The notes beneath the pieces were generated by a model. It was not told the origin of the DNA. It did not search any database and was given only the letters and a program-made list of their open reading frames with translations. This document shows, piece by piece, positions 45,621 to 55,180 of a stretch of 64,000 nt of DNA. Within the stretch, counting starts at the first letter, position 1, and the number at the start of each line of letters is the position of its first letter. The DNA comes from Massilia eurypsychrophila (GTDB taxonomy: Bacteria; Pseudomonadota; Gammaproteobacteria; Burkholderiales; Burkholderiaceae_D): NCBI RefSeq assembly GCF_002760655.1, contig NZ_PDOC01000003.1, positions 124,001 through 188,000 of the forward strand. The letters run 5' to 3'. Made by a program: the position numbers and the translations under genes.

Positions 45621-46334
45621 ATGAGCGATCTGTCCGTATTCCCGATTTCCAGAAAGTGGCCGGCTGCCCACTCCGAACGGCTGCAGCTGTACTCGCTGCC
45701 GACGCCGAACGGCGTGAAGGTGTCGATCATGCTGGAAGAAACCGGCTTGCCGTACGAGCCGCACACCGTCAGTTTCGAGACGAACGACCAGATGACGCCC
45801 GAGTTCATGTCGCTCAATCCGAACAACAAGATCCCGGCGATCATCGACCCTGACGGGCCGGGCGGCGCGCCGCTGGCGCTGTTCGAGTCCGGTGCGATCC
45901 TGATCTACCTGGCCGAGAAGACTGGCCGCTTCATGCCGCAGGACGCGGCCGAACGCTATCAGGCGATCCAGTGGGTCATGTTCCAGGTCGGCGGCATCGG
46001 GCCGATGTTCGGCCAACTCGGCTTCTTCCACAAGTTTGCCGGCAAGGATTACGACGACAAGCGGCCGCGCGACCGCTACGCGGCCGAAACGAAGCGGCTG
46101 CTTGGCGTGCTCGAAGGCCACCTCGCGGGACGCGACTGGATGGTGGGCAAGGACTACTCCATCGCCGACATTGCCATTTTTCCTTGGGTGCGCAACCTGG
46201 TCGGCTTTTATGCCGCCGGCGAGCTGGTCGGCTTCAGCGAATTTCCCAACGTCCAGCGCGTGCTCGACGCGTTCGTCGCGCGGCCGGCGGTGGCACGCGG
46301 GCTGGAGATTCCGAGCCGCACGCCGGCGGCCTGA
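45621..46334 (+). CDS. Glutathione S-transferase, Nu-class (YghU-like)
   Basis: 237 residues from ATG 45621 with GAAAGG upstream. Thioredoxin-fold start LQLYSLPTPNGVKVSIMLEETG, the NPNNKIPAI cis-Pro loop, and ESGAILIYLAEKTG. The C-terminal helical domain is complete (DWMVGKDYSIADIAIFPWV). The TPNG segment is typical of the YghU/YfcG nu-class enzymes, which act as disulfide-bond oxidoreductases or glutathione-dependent peroxidases. Confidence 0.88.
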   Translation: MSDLSVFPISRKWPAAHSERLQLYSLPTPNGVKVSIMLEETGLPYEPHTVSFETNDQMTPEFMSLNPNNKIPAIIDPDGPGGAPLALFESGAILIYLAEKTGRFMPQDAAERYQAIQWVMFQVGGIGPMFGQLGFFHKFAGKDYDDKRPRDRYAAETKRLLGVLEGHLAGRDWMVGKDYSIADIAIFPWVRNLVGFYAAGELVGFSEFPNVQRVLDAFVARPAVARGLEIPSRTPAA

Positions 46335-46354
46335 CGCCAGTTTGCATCAGGTAA

Positions 46355-46744
46355 TCAACGCGGCCCCTGGCACTCGGGTCCGTTGTTTGCCGCCAGCAGG
46401 TAGGCGACCAGGGCGCTGCGTTCGGCACGCCTGGGAACGGCGCCTTCGGTCATGGTGGTGCCGGGAACGGCCTTGCGCGGATCGGTGAGCAGCCGGTCGA
46501 GCGTGCGGGCGCTCCAGACAATGTCGGCGCGCTGCATCGCCGCCGAATAGTCGAATCCCGGCATGCTGCCGGCACGCCTGCCGATCAGGCCGCACAGGCG
46601 CGGCCCGTTGATGTCGTAGTTCATCGAGTGGCAGCCGGCGCAGCGCGCGAAGGCGGCTTTGCCGAGCTTGAGGTCGGGTGGCGCAGCCAGTGCGTTCGTG
46701 GCGCCGGCCAGTGCCAGCGCGATGATCAGCTTAGAAGTGTGCAT
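46355..46744 (-). CDS. Small mono-haem c-type cytochrome
   Basis: 129 residues from ATG 46744. Signal peptide (KLIIALALAGATNALA), one haem motif CAGCH (FARCAGCHSMNYD), GPRLCGLIGRRAG and the axial-Met region VPGTTMTEG. The fold is class I cytochrome c (cytochrome c2/c550-like), periplasmic electron carrier. Two additional Cys (one in RLCGL, one near the end) are unusual and could form a disulfide. Confidence 0.85.
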   Translation of the reverse strand: MHTSKLIIALALAGATNALAAPPDLKLGKAAFARCAGCHSMNYDINGPRLCGLIGRRAGSMPGFDYSAAMQRADIVWSARTLDRLLTDPRKAVPGTTMTEGAVPRRAERSALVAYLLAANNGPECQGPR

Positions 46745-46822
46745 GCTTCTTGGACGCCGCCGGTGCGCCACCGTTCCCGCGGTATTCAGACGCGGTGTCG
46801 CAAGCGCTTGCGAAACGGTCGA

Positions 46823-47167
46823 CTATACTTTCTTGACGAACTCGGTCTTCAGGCTCATCGCGCCGAAGCCGTCGATCTTGCAGTCGATGTCGTGGTCGCT
46901 GTCGACCAGCCGGATGTTCTTGACCTTGGTGCCCATCTTGACGGTGCCGCCCGAACCCTTCAACTTCAAGTCCTTGATGACGCTCACGGTATCGCCGTCC
47001 TGCAGCACGGTGCCGGACGAATCGCGGTACACGCGCGCGCCTTCCTCGACGCTTTCGACGGCCGCCGTCGCGCTCCACTCGTGGCCGCATTCAGGACACA
47101 CCAGCTGGGCGCCATCGTTGTAGGTAAATTCGGATTTGCAGTTGGGGCAGGGAGGCAGCGCGCTCAT
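46823..47167 (-). CDS. yjdM: Zinc-ribbon protein YjdM (formerly PhnA)
   Basis: 114 residues from ATG 47167 with AGGACC upstream. N-terminal zinc ribbon CPNCKSEFTY...CPECGHEW, then the small beta domain with QDGDTVSVIKDLKLKGSGG and IDGFGAMSLKTEFVKK, diagnostic for YjdM/PhnA. Biochemical role not established. Divergent from cioA. Confidence 0.9.
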   Translation of the reverse strand: MSALPPCPNCKSEFTYNDGAQLVCPECGHEWSATAAVESVEEGARVYRDSSGTVLQDGDTVSVIKDLKLKGSGGTVKMGTKVKNIRLVDSDHDIDCKIDGFGAMSLKTEFVKKV

Positions 47168-47327
47168 CGAGGTCCTTGTAGAGACAGGCGAAATGCCTGA
47201 AAACACACGCAGTATACAGCGCCTGCGCTGACCCGGTCAGTATCGACCGGGCGCCAACGCGCATCTGCAAAGCGTGATAAATTAGTCGAGATGTTCCGCA
47301 TCTGCGGAATCCCTTCGGAGCAGTCTG

Positions 47328-48752
47328 ATGCTTGGTTTTACAGCGCTGGAACTGGCGCGCATCCAGTTCGCTTTCACGATGTCGTTTCACATCCTTTTCC
47401 CCGCCATCACGATCGGACTGGCCAGCTATCTGGCAGTGCTCGAACTGTGCTGGCTGCGCACCGGCCGCCAGGTCTACGTCGACCTGTACCAATACTGGCT
47501 CAAGATTTTTTCGGTCAACTTCGGCATGGGCGTCGTCTCCGGTCTCGTCATGGCCTACCAGTTCGGCACCAACTGGAGCGGCTTTTCCGAATTTGCCGGC
47601 AGCGTCACCGGACCGCTGCTGGCATATGAAGTGCTCACCGCCTTCTTCCTCGAGGCCGGCTTTCTCGGCGTGATGCTGTTCGGCTGGACGCGCGTCGGCC
47701 CCGGCCTGCATTTCCTTTCCACTTGCATGGTCGCGCTCGGCACGCTGATCTCGGCCACCTGGATCCTCGCCTCCAACAGTTGGATGCAAACGCCGCAAGG
47801 CCACGCCATCATCAACGGCGCCGTCGTGCCGCAGGACTGGCTGGCGATCATCTTCAACCCGTCGTTTCCGTACCGGCTCGTGCACATGAGCGTGGCCGCT
47901 TTCCTGTGCACGGCGCTGTTCGTCGCCGCCGCCGCCGCCTGGCACCTGCTGCGCCGCAACGATACGCCGGCGGTGCGCAAGATGCTGTCGATGGCGATGT
48001 GGATGATCGTCATCGTCGCGCCGATCCAGGCAGTCATCGGCGACTTCCATGGCATCAATACGCTCAAGCACCAGCCGGCCAAGATCGCCGCGATGGAAGG
48101 CCATTGGGAAAACAAGCCGGGCGAGGGCCTGCCGCTGATCCTGTTCGGCGTCCCCGACATGGAAGCAGAAACGACCAGGTACGCGGTCGAGATACCGCGC
48201 CTTGGCAGCCTGATCCTCACGCACAGCCTGGACGGCCAGATCAAGGGCCTGAAGGAGTTTGCCAAGGAAGACAGGCCGCCGGCGCAGATCGTGTTCTGGT
48301 CGTTTCGCATCATGGTCGGCCTCGGCTTTGCGATGATCGCCCTTGGCCTGTGGAGCCTGATCGGGCGGCGCGGCAACAAGCTGTACGCGTCGCGCCCGTT
48401 CCTGTGGGCCGCGCTGCTGATGGGGCCAAGCGGCCTGGTCGCCATCCTGGCCGGCTGGGTCACCACCGAAGTGGGGCGCCAGCCGTGGGTGGTGTACGGC
48501 TTGCTGCGCACCAAGGACGCGGTGTCGGCGCATGCGCCCGAATCGCTGGCGCTGACGCTGGGCCTGTTCATCATCGTCTACCTGTTCGTGTTCGGCACCG
48601 GCATCGCCTATGTGCTGCGCCTGGTGCGCGGCGGGCCGACTCACTTTGACGCTTCTGTCCATCCGCCCGAAGGCGGACCGGGCCACGAGCGCACGCCGGC
48701 GCGGCCGATGTCGGCGGCGCTGAACGACTCGGAATCGAAAGCGGGGAACTAA
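47328..48752 (+). CDS. cioA: Cytochrome bd-type ubiquinol oxidase subunit I, cyanide-insensitive (short Q-loop)
   Basis: 474 residues, about nine membrane segments, with the haem-ligand regions FTMSFHILFPAITIGLA and QAVIGDFHG. The Q-loop is short, and GWVTTEVGRQPWVVYG follows it, as in CioA of Pseudomonas rather than E. coli CydA. It oxidises ubiquinol and reduces oxygen to water without pumping protons, resistant to cyanide. GGAG precedes the start. No FNR box was seen upstream. Confidence 0.93.
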   Translation: MLGFTALELARIQFAFTMSFHILFPAITIGLASYLAVLELCWLRTGRQVYVDLYQYWLKIFSVNFGMGVVSGLVMAYQFGTNWSGFSEFAGSVTGPLLAYEVLTAFFLEAGFLGVMLFGWTRVGPGLHFLSTCMVALGTLISATWILASNSWMQTPQGHAIINGAVVPQDWLAIIFNPSFPYRLVHMSVAAFLCTALFVAAAAAWHLLRRNDTPAVRKMLSMAMWMIVIVAPIQAVIGDFHGINTLKHQPAKIAAMEGHWENKPGEGLPLILFGVPDMEAETTRYAVEIPRLGSLILTHSLDGQIKGLKEFAKEDRPPAQIVFWSFRIMVGLGFAMIALGLWSLIGRRGNKLYASRPFLWAALLMGPSGLVAILAGWVTTEVGRQPWVVYGLLRTKDAVSAHAPESLALTLGLFIIVYLFVFGTGIAYVLRLVRGGPTHFDASVHPPEGGPGHERTPARPMSAALNDSESKAGN

Positions 48753-48755
48753 CTG

Positions 48756-49763
48756 ATGGGCATCGATCTTCCGGTCATCTGGGCCATCATCATTTTCTTC
48801 GGCGTCTTCATGTACGTGGTGATGGACGGCTTCGACCTTGGCATCGGCATGCTGTTTCCGTTCGTGCCGGACCGCCACGACCGCGACGTCATGATGAATA
48901 CCGTCGCGCCTGTGTGGGACGGCAACGAAACCTGGCTGGTGCTGGGCGGCGCGGGCCTGCTGGCGGCATTCCCGCTGGCGTATTCGATCATCCTGTCGGG
49001 CCTGTACCTGCCGCTGATCTTCATGCTGCTCGGCCTGATCTTTCGCGGCGTCGCTTTCGAATTTCGCTTCAAGGCGCTCGAGCACGAACGCCACGTGTGG
49101 GACAAGGCGTTCATCGGCGGCTCGGTGACGGCGGCATTTTTCCAGGGTGTCGCGCTCGGCGCCTTCTTGCAGGGCATTCCGGTCAACGGGCGCGTCTACG
49201 CCGGCGGCCCGCTCGACTGGCTGGCGCCGTTCCCCTTGCTGTCGGGCGTGGGCGTCATGATCGCCTACACGCTGCTCGGCAGCACCTGGCTGATCATGAA
49301 GACCGAGGGCGACCTGCAGCAGCGCATGATCCATGTGGCGCGCCCGTTCAGCCTGATGCTGCTTGGCGCCATCGCCGTGGTCAGCGTGTGGACCCCGCTG
49401 ACCCATCCCGAAGTGGCCGCGCGCTGGTTCAGCTTTCCCAACCTGGTGTATTTCGCGCCGGTGCCGCTGCTGGTCGGCGTCGGCATCTTCTGGCTGCTGC
49501 GCTCGCTCAAGGGCGCGCCGCACCGCAGCCCGTTCGTCGCCGCGCTCGGCCTGATCTTCCTCGGCTACACCGGCATGGCGATCAGCATCTGGCCGAACAT
49601 CGTGCCGCCGTACATCACCATCTGGACTGCGTCGTCGCCGCCGCAAAGCCAGGGCTTCGCGCTGGTCGGCACGCTGTTCATCCTGCCGTTCATCCTCGGC
49701 TACACGGTGTGGTCGTACTACGTTTTCCGCGGCAAGGTGCGCGTGGGGGAGGGCTACCATTGA
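48756..49763 (+). CDS. cioB: Cytochrome bd-type oxidase subunit II
   Basis: 335 residues starting three bases after cioA, about nine membrane segments, with IWAIIIFFGVFMYVVMDGFDLGIGML and VWDGNETWLVLGGAGL, both hallmarks of CydB/CioB. It supports the haem-binding subunit I. Its stop overlaps the small subunit gene. Confidence 0.94.
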   Translation: MGIDLPVIWAIIIFFGVFMYVVMDGFDLGIGMLFPFVPDRHDRDVMMNTVAPVWDGNETWLVLGGAGLLAAFPLAYSIILSGLYLPLIFMLLGLIFRGVAFEFRFKALEHERHVWDKAFIGGSVTAAFFQGVALGAFLQGIPVNGRVYAGGPLDWLAPFPLLSGVGVMIAYTLLGSTWLIMKTEGDLQQRMIHVARPFSLMLLGAIAVVSVWTPLTHPEVAARWFSFPNLVYFAPVPLLVGVGIFWLLRSLKGAPHRSPFVAALGLIFLGYTGMAISIWPNIVPPYITIWTASSPPQSQGFALVGTLFILPFILGYTVWSYYVFRGKVRVGEGYH

Positions 49764-49885
49764 AGCGCAAACGCTGGCTCTCGCGGATCGGCTGGCTGCT
49801 CGTCATCTGGGCGGCCAGCGTGGCGGCGCTGGCGCTGGCGGCGGCGCTGATGCGCCTGTTGATGCGCGCGGCCGGCATGTACTGA
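49760..49885 (+). CDS. Small bd-oxidase-associated membrane protein (DUF2474/CydX-like)
   Basis: 41 residues: a basic start (KRKRWLSR), one membrane helix ([22 protein letters not shown]) and RLLMRAAGMY. The start is TTG overlapping the cioB TGA. Length, position and sequence match the DUF2474 small subunits that follow cioAB and probably play the part of CydX. Confidence 0.82.
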   Translation: MKRKRWLSRIGWLLVIWAASVAALALAAALMRLLMRAAGMY

Positions 49886-49969
49886 CGGCGCACGCGCGGT
49901 CGCGCTGGAACGCGCCCGTCCGTGGCACAATGGACATTCCTTCCCCACGCCCGCACTGGAGACTGCTCG

Positions 49970-51646
49970 ATGAACCCGTACCAACGCTTTGTCGACGCCC
50001 GCGACTTCCTGCAACGCCACCGCAACGACTATGACGCCGCCTACAGCGGCTACGTGGCGCCGGCGCTGACGACGTTTAACTGGGCGCTCGATTTTTTCGA
50101 CGTCCAGGCGCAGGGCAACGACAAGCCGGCGCTGTGGGTGGTCGGCGAGGACGGCAGCGAAGGAAAAGTGTCGTACGCCGAAATGTCGGCGCGCTCGAAC
50201 CTGGTGGCCAATTACCTGCGCGAGCGCGGCGTCAAGCGCGGCGACCGCGTGCTGCTGATGCTGCCGAACCGGGTGGAGCTATGGGAAATCATGCTGGCCG
50301 GGATCAAGCTCGGCGCCGTCCTGGTACCCACCAGCATGCTGGCCGCGCCGGCCGACCTGGCCGACCGCCTGCACCGCGGCGCCGTGCGCCATGTGATCGC
50401 GCAGGCGTCCGAGTGCGCCAAGTTCGCCGGCCTGGCGGGCGACTTCACCCGCATCTCGGTGGGCGGCAAGTGCGACGGCTGGTTCGCGCTCGGTCGCAGC
50501 GCCGGCCCCGATGCTGCTTTCGAGCCCGATGGGCCGACCATGGCGACCGATCCGCTGCTGCTGTATTTCACTTCCGGCACCACCGCCCAGCCGAAACTGG
50601 TGATGCACAGCCACCAGAGCTATCCGGTTGGCCACTTGTCGACGATGTACTGGATCGGCCTGCAGGAGGGCGACGTCCATTGGAACATCAGCTCGCCCGG
50701 CTGGTCGAAGCACGCCTGGAGCTGCTTTTTCGCGCCGTGGAACGCCGGCGCCACGGTGTTTGTCTATAACTACGAGCGTTTCAGCGCCAAGGCCGCGTTC
50801 GACGTGATCCAGCGCTGCGGCGTGACGTCGCTGTGCGCGCCGCCGACGGTGTGGCGCATGATGATCCAGGAAGACCTGGCGGCGTGGCAGCTGCCGCTGC
50901 GCGAACTGGTTGGCGCCGGCGAGCCGCTCAACCCTGAAGTCATCGAGCAGGTCAAGCGCGCCTGGGGCATTCGCATCCGCGACGGCTTCGGCCAGTCGGA
51001 GACGACCGCGCAGATCGGCAACTCGCCAGGCCAGCTGCTCAAACCCGGCTCGATGGGGCGGCCGCTGCCCGGCTACAGAATCACCTTGCTCGACGCCGAC
51101 GAACAGCCGGCCGACGAGGGTGAAATCGCCGTCGACATGACGGCCGACCTGGTTGGCCTGATGCTCGGCTACGAGGGCGAGCTTGACAAGAACGCCGAGG
51201 TCATGCGCGACGGCTACTACCATACCGGCGACGTCGCCACGCGCGACGCCGACGGCTATTATTTTTACATTGGCCGCAATGACGATGTTTTCAAGTCGTC
51301 CGACTACCGCATCAGCCCGTTCGAACTCGAGAGCGTGCTGATCGAGCACGACGCGGTGCTGGAGGCGGCCATCGTGCCCAGCCCCGACGCCTTGCGCCTG
51401 GCGGTGCCGAAGGCGTTCATCACCCTGCGCGCGGGCGTGGAGCCGGGCAACGAGGTGGCGCAATCGATCTTCGCGTTTGCGCGCGCGCGCCTGTCGCCGT
51501 ACAAGCGGATCCGCCGCATCGAGTTTCGCGAGCTGCCGAAGACAATCTCTGGCAAGATTCGTCGCGTCGAACTGCGCAAGCAGGAAACCGCCGGCGCAGA
51601 AGACGCGCGGCCGGCCGCCGAGTACCGCGAAGACAATCCATCGTAA
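49970..51646 (+). CDS. AMP-forming acyl-CoA synthetase (medium-chain/benzoate type)
   Basis: 558 residues. ANL-superfamily motifs: P-loop YFTSGTTAQPKLVMHSH, the GAGEPLNPE loop, GFGQSETTAQIGN, YHTGDVATRDADGYY, and the catalytic Lys in LPKTISGKIRR. The arrangement is closest to ACSM-like medium-chain acyl-CoA synthetases. It activates a free fatty or aromatic acid for beta-oxidation; exact substrate unknown. The start at 49970 is chosen because an in-frame start at 49922 lies within a poor context. Confidence 0.88.
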   Translation: MNPYQRFVDARDFLQRHRNDYDAAYSGYVAPALTTFNWALDFFDVQAQGNDKPALWVVGEDGSEGKVSYAEMSARSNLVANYLRERGVKRGDRVLLMLPNRVELWEIMLAGIKLGAVLVPTSMLAAPADLADRLHRGAVRHVIAQASECAKFAGLAGDFTRISVGGKCDGWFALGRSAGPDAAFEPDGPTMATDPLLLYFTSGTTAQPKLVMHSHQSYPVGHLSTMYWIGLQEGDVHWNISSPGWSKHAWSCFFAPWNAGATVFVYNYERFSAKAAFDVIQRCGVTSLCAPPTVWRMMIQEDLAAWQLPLRELVGAGEPLNPEVIEQVKRAWGIRIRDGFGQSETTAQIGNSPGQLLKPGSMGRPLPGYRITLLDADEQPADEGEIAVDMTADLVGLMLGYEGELDKNAEVMRDGYYHTGDVATRDADGYYFYIGRNDDVFKSSDYRISPFELESVLIEHDAVLEAAIVPSPDALRLAVPKAFITLRAGVEPGNEVAQSIFAFARARLSPYKRIRRIEFRELPKTISGKIRRVELRKQETAGAEDARPAAEYREDNPS

Positions 51647-51679
51647 CCCCTGCTATTTTCACCATTTACCCATTGTTCC

Positions 51680-52186
51680 ATGACCACTACCAAGAGTTCG
51701 AAGTCAACAACCAGCACGCCGCCGTGCAAGGTCCAGCTGTCGCCGGTGCACGGCAACGGCGTGTTTGCCACCCGTAAGATCGAGGCGGGCGAGCGCATCA
51801 TCGAATACACCGGCGAGCGCATCGACTGGCCGGAGGCGCTGCGGCGCACCGAGGCGAGCGACGGCCCGCTGAACCACACCTTCTATTTCAGCCTCGACGA
51901 CGGCAACGTCATCGACGGCGGCAGCCGCGGCAACGACGCGCGCTGGATCAACCACGCCTGCGAGCCGAACTGCGAAGCCTACGAGGAAGACGGCCGGGTC
52001 TTCATCCACGCCCTGATGGACATCGACGCCGGCCAGGAGCTGAACTACAACTATGCGCTGGTGTACGAACCGCGCCACACCAAGGCCGTCAAGGCGGCGT
52101 TCGCATGCCGCTGCGGCGCGCCCGGCTGCCGGGGCACGATGCTGGCGCCGAAAAAGCGCAAGTCGCGCGCCAGGGCTGCCGCGTAG
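51680..52186 (+). CDS. SET-domain protein-lysine methyltransferase
   Basis: 168 residues. It is a compact SET domain: VHGNGVFATRKIEAGERIIEY at the start, the SAM/catalytic motif RWINHACEPNCEAY, the ELNYNYAL motif with the catalytic Tyr, and a post-SET zinc site (CRCGAPGCRG). It ends in a basic tail (KKRKSRARAAA). This closely follows eukaryotic histone lysine methyltransferases; bacterial versions methylate nucleoid or effector proteins, target unknown. It follows the acyl-CoA synthetase by 33 bases with no strong ribosome site. Confidence 0.86.
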   Translation: MTTTKSSKSTTSTPPCKVQLSPVHGNGVFATRKIEAGERIIEYTGERIDWPEALRRTEASDGPLNHTFYFSLDDGNVIDGGSRGNDARWINHACEPNCEAYEEDGRVFIHALMDIDAGQELNYNYALVYEPRHTKAVKAAFACRCGAPGCRGTMLAPKKRKSRARAAA

Positions 52187-52291
52187 GCTTGGTCCGGTGT
52201 TCAGGATTGCGCCTGAATTGTTCGGCCGATATTGGAGGGTGCGGCAGACTGTGTAATACTGGCACGTCGTTACCCAACTGCAACTCTATCC

Positions 52292-53749
52292 ATGGCCGAT
52301 GTGCGCCCGCTGCCTTCCACGCTGAAGCTTCGGCTGACCGCGGTCGTCGCCGTGCTGGTGCTGGCGGCGACGGGGCTGGTGACGATTCTGGTGCGCGGGA
52401 TGGCCGAGCGCGACATGAAGGGCGTCATCGGCGCCCAGCAGTTTGCCGTCGTCTCGAGCGCGGCGGCGTTCATCGATGATCGCCTCGAAGCGAAAAAGCA
52501 GCTGATGGTGGCGCTGGCAAAGGGCATGCCGCCGGCTGCACGCAGCGACCCGGTGCCAGGTGCAGGCCTTTCTCGACGCGCGCGTCGGCCTGCTTGACGA
52601 GTTCCTCAACGTGACCGCACTGGGCCCGGATGGGCGCCTGCTGGCGACGCTGCGTCCGAGCGCGACCGGGAAGCCGTTCAGCGCGCTCGGCAAGCAGTAT
52701 TTCGACGAAACGTTGGCAAAGAAGCGCGCCATTGTCTCGGCGCCGCTGCGCAACGTTCTGTCGGGCGCCCCGATCGTGCTGGTGACGGCGCCGCTGTACG
52801 ACGAGCAGGGCAAGCTGTGCTGATGCTTGCCGGCGGCATCGAACTGCAGCGCACCGCCTTCCTGCGCCAGATCGACCTGCTCAAGCCTGGCAAGACCGGC
52901 TTCGTGTTCATCATGACCGGCGCCGGCATCCTGGTTGACCATCCCGACCGCACGCGCCTGATGCAGCACATTCACCAGCGCCCCGGCATCAACAACGCCA
53001 CCAAGATGGCGGGGCGCTCGCTGGCGGAGGTGTTCGGCGCCGAGGCGTGCGTGCTGGCCAAGCCGCACCTGGAGGCGGCGTTCGACGGCCAGGCCGTGAC
53101 GTACGAAAGCAGGACGGCGCTGGCGGGCCGGGCCAGGATCCTCGAGACGACCTACGTCCCCGACATGCAGGCCGACGGCAACGTGGCCGGCGTGTACGCG
53201 CTGGCGCACGACACCACGCGCATGAAGGAGGTCGAGGAAAAGCTGATCCAGCTGACGCGCGTCGACAGCCTGACCGGCATCGCCAACCGGCACATGTTCG
53301 TCGAGGCGCTGCACCTGGCGATCGAGCGCGCGCGCCGCAGCGGCGCGCCGATGGCGCTGGCTTACCTCGACATCGATCACTTCAAGGCGATCAACGACAC
53401 CCACGGCCATGCGCTGGGCGATGACGCGCTCAAGGAGTTCGCGCCGCGCCTGAGCGTCGACGTGCGCGCCACCGATACCGTGGCGCGATTGTCGGGCGAC
53501 GAATTCGTCATCATCTTCGAAGACCTCAACAGCGAGCAGGAGGTGACGGCGGCGGCGGCCAAGATCATCGACGCGGTGCGGGCGCCGTTCGCGGCGGGCG
53601 ACGTGCGGCTGGCCGTCACCGCCAGCGTCGGCATCGCGCTGTTTCGCGGCCAGGGCCAGAGCCATGAGGAGCTGCTGGCCAACGCCGACAGCGCGCTGTA
53701 CACGGCCAAGCGCAACGGCCGCGACGGCGTCAGCGTGCACGGCTGGTAG
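52292..53749 (+). pseudogene. Membrane diguanylate cyclase (periplasmic sensor plus GGDEF) with two frameshifts
   Basis: ATG 52292 starts a membrane segment (LRLTAVVAVLVLAATGLVTILV) and the beginning of a periplasmic sensor. Near 52555 the frame changes (VQAFLDARVGLLDEFLNVTALGPDG...), and at about 52815 it changes back (MLAGGIELQRTAFLRQIDL...). The protein then continues to a complete GGDEF domain with SGDEF (ARLSGDEFVIIF). The sensor resembles dCache-type domains (FDETLAKKRAIVSAPL). Two compensating single-base changes argue for sequencing indels as strongly as for a dead gene. If intact, ~485 residues. Confidence 0.65.
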
Positions 53750-53804
53750 CCGTGCGCCTTTGCAGAAGTCGCCGCACATCGCGCGTTTCACGGCGAGCCA
53801 GCTC

Positions 53805-55166
53805 TCACAGCCCGACTGGGTAGGTCTCTGGCGCTTCGCCCTTGTCCCAGTGGCTGGTCGGTTCTAGCGGGTGCACCGCGTCGGTCGTGTCGATGTGGAT
53901 CATCGCGTCGAACTGATGCGGCAGCCGCGCGCTGAAGTAGTGGCTCTGGCGCTCGGTGCGCGGCAGGTACAGCACGCCGATGGCGCGCTGCAGGCGTGCC
54001 TCGAGCAGCGCATCGCGCGCCGCGCTGCGTGGACGCAGCGGCAGCATGAAGTTGCCAAGGCCGGTCTGGTGGAACAGGTCTTCATAGCTGCCCGCCAGCG
54101 CCGGACGCACCTGCTTGCGCTCGGCCGGGCCGTCCCAGTCGGAGGCGGCGGTGACCCAGCCGTCATAGGTGGAGAAGCCGACCAGGAAGGCGTCGTCGCC
54201 GTAGCGCTTGCGCGCCAGTTCGCCCACCGTCCATTCGCCGAGCCGGCCGACTTCGGTGGCGCGGGCATCGCCGACGTGCGAGTTGTGTTCCCACACCACC
54301 ACCTTGGCCGGCACGCCGCGCGTCTGCGCCAGGTGCTCGGCCAGCGCATCGAGCGTTTCGGCCATGTGGCGGTCGCGCAGGTTCCACGACGACACGCGGC
54401 CGCGGAACATCGTGCGGTAGTACTCCTCGGCGTTTTTCACCAGCCGCGCATTTTGCTGCGCGTAAAAGAAAGCGTCGCTGGCGCCGATGCCGTCGCGCTG
54501 CATGTCGGCAGCGGCGCGCTGCTGGATCTGTTCGAGTGTGGCGACGACTTCGCGCTGGCACGATTCGGAGCTGCCGAGTCCGGCGGCGTAAGCGTACTGC
54601 TGGCTGTCGTCGCCGTAGTGGTCAAAGCAGGCGTAGCGCTTGCGCGCTTCTTCGGCGCCGGCCGGGTCGACCTGCTGCAGGTAGCGCAGCACTTCCTCCA
54701 TCGACGTAAACAGGCTGTACAGGTCGAGGCCGTAGAAGCCGGTGCGCGCGGCCCCCGGGCGCGCGTCGTTATACGCGCGCAGCCAGTCGATGAAATGCAC
54801 GACGTCGTCGTTGCGCCACATCCAGCTGGGGAAGCGGCGAAAGCCGCCCAGCGCGCCGACCGCATCGACATCGCCGCCCTCGGCGCGCACGTAGCGGTTG
54901 ACGCGGTAGGCGTCGGGCCAGTCGGCTTCGACGGCGACGGCGATAAAGCCCTTTTCGCCGATCAGGCGCTCGGTGATGCGCGCGCGCTGTTCGTAAAACT
55001 CGTGGGTGCCGTGGGTGGCTTCGCCGAGCAGCACGAAGCGGGCGTCGCCGATCAGGTCGAGCAGGGCGTCGTAGTCGCCGGCGCCGCCGTCGAGCACGTG
55101 GGCGCTGTCGGCGATGGCGCGCGTCAGCGCGGCAGTGTCGGTGGCAGAAAATGTGCTTGTCGGCAT
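53805..55166 (-). CDS. Erythromycin-esterase-like protein
   Basis: 453 residues, cytoplasmic. The Ere-family core is clear: LLGEATHGTHEFYEQRARIT (with the conserved Glu and His), VAVEADWPDAYRVNRYV, and WEHNSHVGDARATE. Most family members outside known resistance genes are not macrolide esterases and their reaction is unknown. Third gene of a co-directional set with the phosphoribosyltransferase (14 bases upstream) and Hsp20, so a stress role rather than antibiotic resistance is likelier. Confidence 0.85.
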   Translation of the reverse strand: MPTSTFSATDTAALTRAIADSAHVLDGGAGDYDALLDLIGDARFVLLGEATHGTHEFYEQRARITERLIGEKGFIAVAVEADWPDAYRVNRYVRAEGGDVDAVGALGGFRRFPSWMWRNDDVVHFIDWLRAYNDARPGAARTGFYGLDLYSLFTSMEEVLRYLQQVDPAGAEEARKRYACFDHYGDDSQQYAYAAGLGSSESCQREVVATLEQIQQRAAADMQRDGIGASDAFFYAQQNARLVKNAEEYYRTMFRGRVSSWNLRDRHMAETLDALAEHLAQTRGVPAKVVVWEHNSHVGDARATEVGRLGEWTVGELARKRYGDDAFLVGFSTYDGWVTAASDWDGPAERKQVRPALAGSYEDLFHQTGLGNFMLPLRPRSAARDALLEARLQRAIGVLYLPRTERQSHYFSARLPHQFDAMIHIDTTDAVHPLEPTSHWDKGEAPETYPVGL

Positions 55167-55180
55167 GGCGATCTCGCTGC

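Noticed and set aside
47091-49760. An 889-codon antisense open frame over cioAB
   Set aside because: Same cause; both sense genes are certain.
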